Positions 6,267 to 6,267 of a DNA stretch of 6,267 bases are shown in pieces. How positions within the stretch are numbered: the stretch's first letter is position 1; each line of letters begins with the position of its first letter. This DNA is from Deltaproteobacteria bacterium (GTDB lineage Bacteria; UBA10199; SBBF01). The notes beneath the pieces are model-generated. The model did not search any database, was not told the origin of the DNA, and was given only the letters and a program-made list of their open reading frames with translations. The DNA lies in contig JACQOY010000157.1 in assembly GCA_016207765.1 (NCBI GenBank), positions 1 through 6,267 on the forward strand, given 5' to 3'. The position numbers and the translations under genes are program-made.

Positions 6267-6267
6267 C

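Noticed and set aside
1..6267. tRNA, rRNA, CRISPR array, insertion sequence or attachment site
   Set aside because: I saw no cloverleaf-like, spaced-repeat or transposase-coding pattern on either strand. Nearly all of the window is accounted for by the two genes.

Overview
The window holds two genes, both read right to left (minus strand), separated by a 298-base intergenic stretch. Both look bacterial: clear Shine-Dalgarno spacing in front of the left gene, no introns, and long open frames. The organism cannot be named from this sequence. The giant fungal-type fatty acid synthase, the serine/threonine phosphatase and the repeat-like intergenic hairpins suggest a large-genome environmental bacterium rather than an enteric or a Firmicute, but that is only an impression.

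Right part (3870-6266): a protein of about 800 residues with an unrecognised helical N-terminal region, a complete PPM/PP2C-type Ser/Thr phosphatase core with its metal-binding aspartates, and a low-complexity tail carrying two copies of a 25-residue repeat. A run of ten G (coding strand) lies upstream of the phosphatase core. The apparent GTG start touches the window edge, so the true start may lie outside.

Middle (3572-3869): no gene. It holds a 14-base perfect palindrome overlapping a weak candidate promoter, a 12-base direct repeat, a REP-like hairpin, and a second hairpin with the same six-base stem directly beside the ribosome binding site of the left gene.

Left part (1-3571): the first 1190 codons of a very large gene that runs off the window. 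I translated it codon by codon and it has no internal stop. After about 220 unrecognised residues it follows the order of the fungal/mycobacterial type I fatty acid synthase beta half: acyltransferase (AT), post-enoyl-reductase segment, double hot-dog dehydratase (DH), and the first residues of a malonyl/palmitoyl transferase (MPT). Two things are odd. The FMN enoyl reductase (ER) that should sit between AT and DH is absent. The AT has altered residues at all three of its hallmark sites, while the DH catalytic Asp/His pair and the MPT GQGSQ motif are intact. This points to a specialised lipid or polyketide synthase rather than a housekeeping fatty acid synthase.

The two genes share a strand but are too far apart, with possible promoter elements between them, to call an operon. 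A regulatory link between the phosphatase and the synthase is only a possibility.
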